A stretch of 5,488 bases of DNA from Bacteroidales bacterium. Its GTDB lineage: Bacteria; Bacteroidota; Bacteroidia; Bacteroidales; UBA932. A program made the translations under genes and the position numbers. The notes under the pieces were generated by a model. The model ran no database searches. It saw only the letters and a list, made by a program, of their open reading frames with translations, and was not told the origin of the DNA. Location of the stretch: positions 1-5,488 of the forward strand of contig JAIKYL010000100.1 of the NCBI GenBank assembly GCA_024683255.1, written 5' to 3'. This document shows positions 4,533 through 5,488 of this stretch, piece after piece. The first letter of the stretch is position 1; each line of letters opens with the position of its first letter.

Positions 4533-5488
4533 ATGAAACGCACAATATACCCCTTCGCATTCGTCGTCCTGGCCCTCCTGGCAGGATGCGCCCGTGAATC
4601 CATGGATAACCTGTCGCCGGAGAGCCACTCCATCTTGGCCGTCATTGAAAAGGACTCGCCGGAGACCCGTACCGTAACAATAGATAATCCCGGCGTCCGT
4701 ATCAGCACCTACTGGCAGGCGGGAGACAAGATTGGCGTTGTTGGTAAAAGCGGCGGACCGGCCGAGTTCTCCGTAGCGTCCAACGACATTTCGGCCGATG
4801 GTAAATCGGCCAACTTCCGTTCGGAAACCAGCGTTCCCAGCGGCAGCCTGCTGGCTTTCTATCCCTGGCAGGAAGGAGCTTCGGCTTCCGGGAACAAATT
4901 GACTATCAATGTCCCTGCTACCCAAAAATACACCCTGCGCTCCGGCATTTCCCAGCCCGATGCAAGTAGCAGTATCATGGTGGCCAGCGGATCGGCAAGC
5001 ATCGGCCTCCCTTTCCGGAACGTTATGTCCATGCTAAAAATTGGCCAGGCGTTCGATGCGCCCGTCACCATCACCAAACTGGAGTTCCGGGACCTTTCCG
5101 GCATGGCCGTCTGCGGTTCCATGACGGTGGACCTGGATAACAATTACTCAACCGAATTCAGCGGTAACGGAACCGTTCTCACGCTGGACTGCGGAAAGGG
5201 TGTGGAATTAAAGGAAAAAGAAATGGGGAAATTCTTCCTTATTGTCCCCGCCCGCAACTATCCGAAAGGTTTTGAAGTCACCTTCATCACATCGGCCGGT
5301 GAACAATTCACCCGTCAGGCCGGTGTCACCATGGGCAAAACTTTGGAAAGGGGCGTTGTATATCCCGTTGGTGACGTCCCGGCCAGAGATTATGCCGCAC
5401 CCGATGTCAAGACGGAGTTTATGCCGGGAGTAACACTGATTTCCGGCGAGAATCTGGATAAAGTCAAGGTTATTTCCAAGGAGATGAT
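4533..5488 (+). CDS. Fimbrillin-like (Mfa-like) lipoprotein, N-terminal part
   Basis: The frame is open from the ATG at 4533 to the window edge (318 residues, no stop). It begins with a lipoprotein signal peptide (MKRTIYPFAFVVLALLAGC, lipobox LAGC, Cys19). The following sequence has the marks of fimbrillin-like Mfa-like proteins: ETRT at 44-47, YWQAGDKIGVV at 60-70, a GKSANF turn at 90-95, LLAFYPWQ at 106-113, PATQKYTL near 128-135, an IMVASG segment at 148-153, and LPFRNVMSMLKI at 159-170. The module closes around 270-285 (LERGVVYPVGDVP). A new segment (FMPGVTLISGENLDKVKV) starts just before the edge, so the full protein probably has a further domain. Likely roles are a fimbrial subunit or tip component, or a surface adhesin. 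Its start is 1 bp after the preceding stop, which suggests translational coupling. Confidence 0.85.
   Translation, partial: MKRTIYPFAFVVLALLAGCARESMDNLSPESHSILAVIEKDSPETRTVTIDNPGVRISTYWQAGDKIGVVGKSGGPAEFSVASNDISADGKSANFRSETSVPSGSLLAFYPWQEGASASGNKLTINVPATQKYTLRSGISQPDASSSIMVASGSASIGLPFRNVMSMLKIGQAFDAPVTITKLEFRDLSGMAVCGSMTVDLDNNYSTEFSGNGTVLTLDCGKGVELKEKEMGKFFLIVPARNYPKGFEVTFITSAGEQFTRQAGVTMGKTLERGVVYPVGDVPARDYAAPDVKTEFMPGVTLISGENLDKVKVISKEM

Noticed and set aside
4087..5143. Minus-strand open frames opposite the lipoprotein operon
   Set aside because: They overlap two clear plus-strand lipoprotein genes with signal peptides and show no independent coding evidence.

Overview
The window looks like chromosomal DNA of a Bacteroidales-type bacterium (phylum Bacteroidota) with moderately high GC. 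The evidence is type II (lipoprotein) signal peptides on three of the four genes, BACON-like and fimbrillin-like (Mfa-like) surface lipoproteins, a lipoprotein family-2 glycoside hydrolase, promoters of the Bacteroidota form TTG-N19/20-TAnnTTTG, and no Shine-Dalgarno sequences. Genus cannot be fixed from the sequence.

There are four protein genes in two divergent pairs around a 288-bp regulatory region (3431-3718). Leftward: a complete GH2 enzyme of the exo-beta-D-glucosaminidase (CsxA-like) type (3430 to 917), then after 23 bp a membrane sensor with a periplasmic Cache domain (893 to beyond base 1; its cytoplasmic output half is outside the window). Rightward: a 270-residue lipoprotein with two BACON-like domains (3719-4531), then after 1 bp a fimbrillin-like lipoprotein (4533 to beyond 5488). 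The two rightward genes are almost certainly one operon.

The most unusual content is non-coding. The central intergenic region holds (a) an 81-bp nested quasi-palindrome made of two inverted copies of a 30-bp element with conserved ends and a variable 8-bp centre, (b) a near-perfect 10-bp dyad, and (c) a perfect 9-bp dyad whose arms each spell a TAnnTTTG -7 box, so it reads as a promoter element on both strands. In addition, both leftward genes have a good promoter whose -7 box ends exactly 4 nt before the ATG. This predicts leaderless or almost leaderless mRNAs.

A plausible reading, by inference only, is a small surface glycan or adhesion locus. Surface lipoproteins with carbohydrate- or protein-binding folds and an amino-sugar-releasing exo-enzyme are divergently expressed from a shared control region, next to a sensor that could report an extracellular ligand. 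No SusC/SusD pair, mobile element, CRISPR array or RNA gene is visible.
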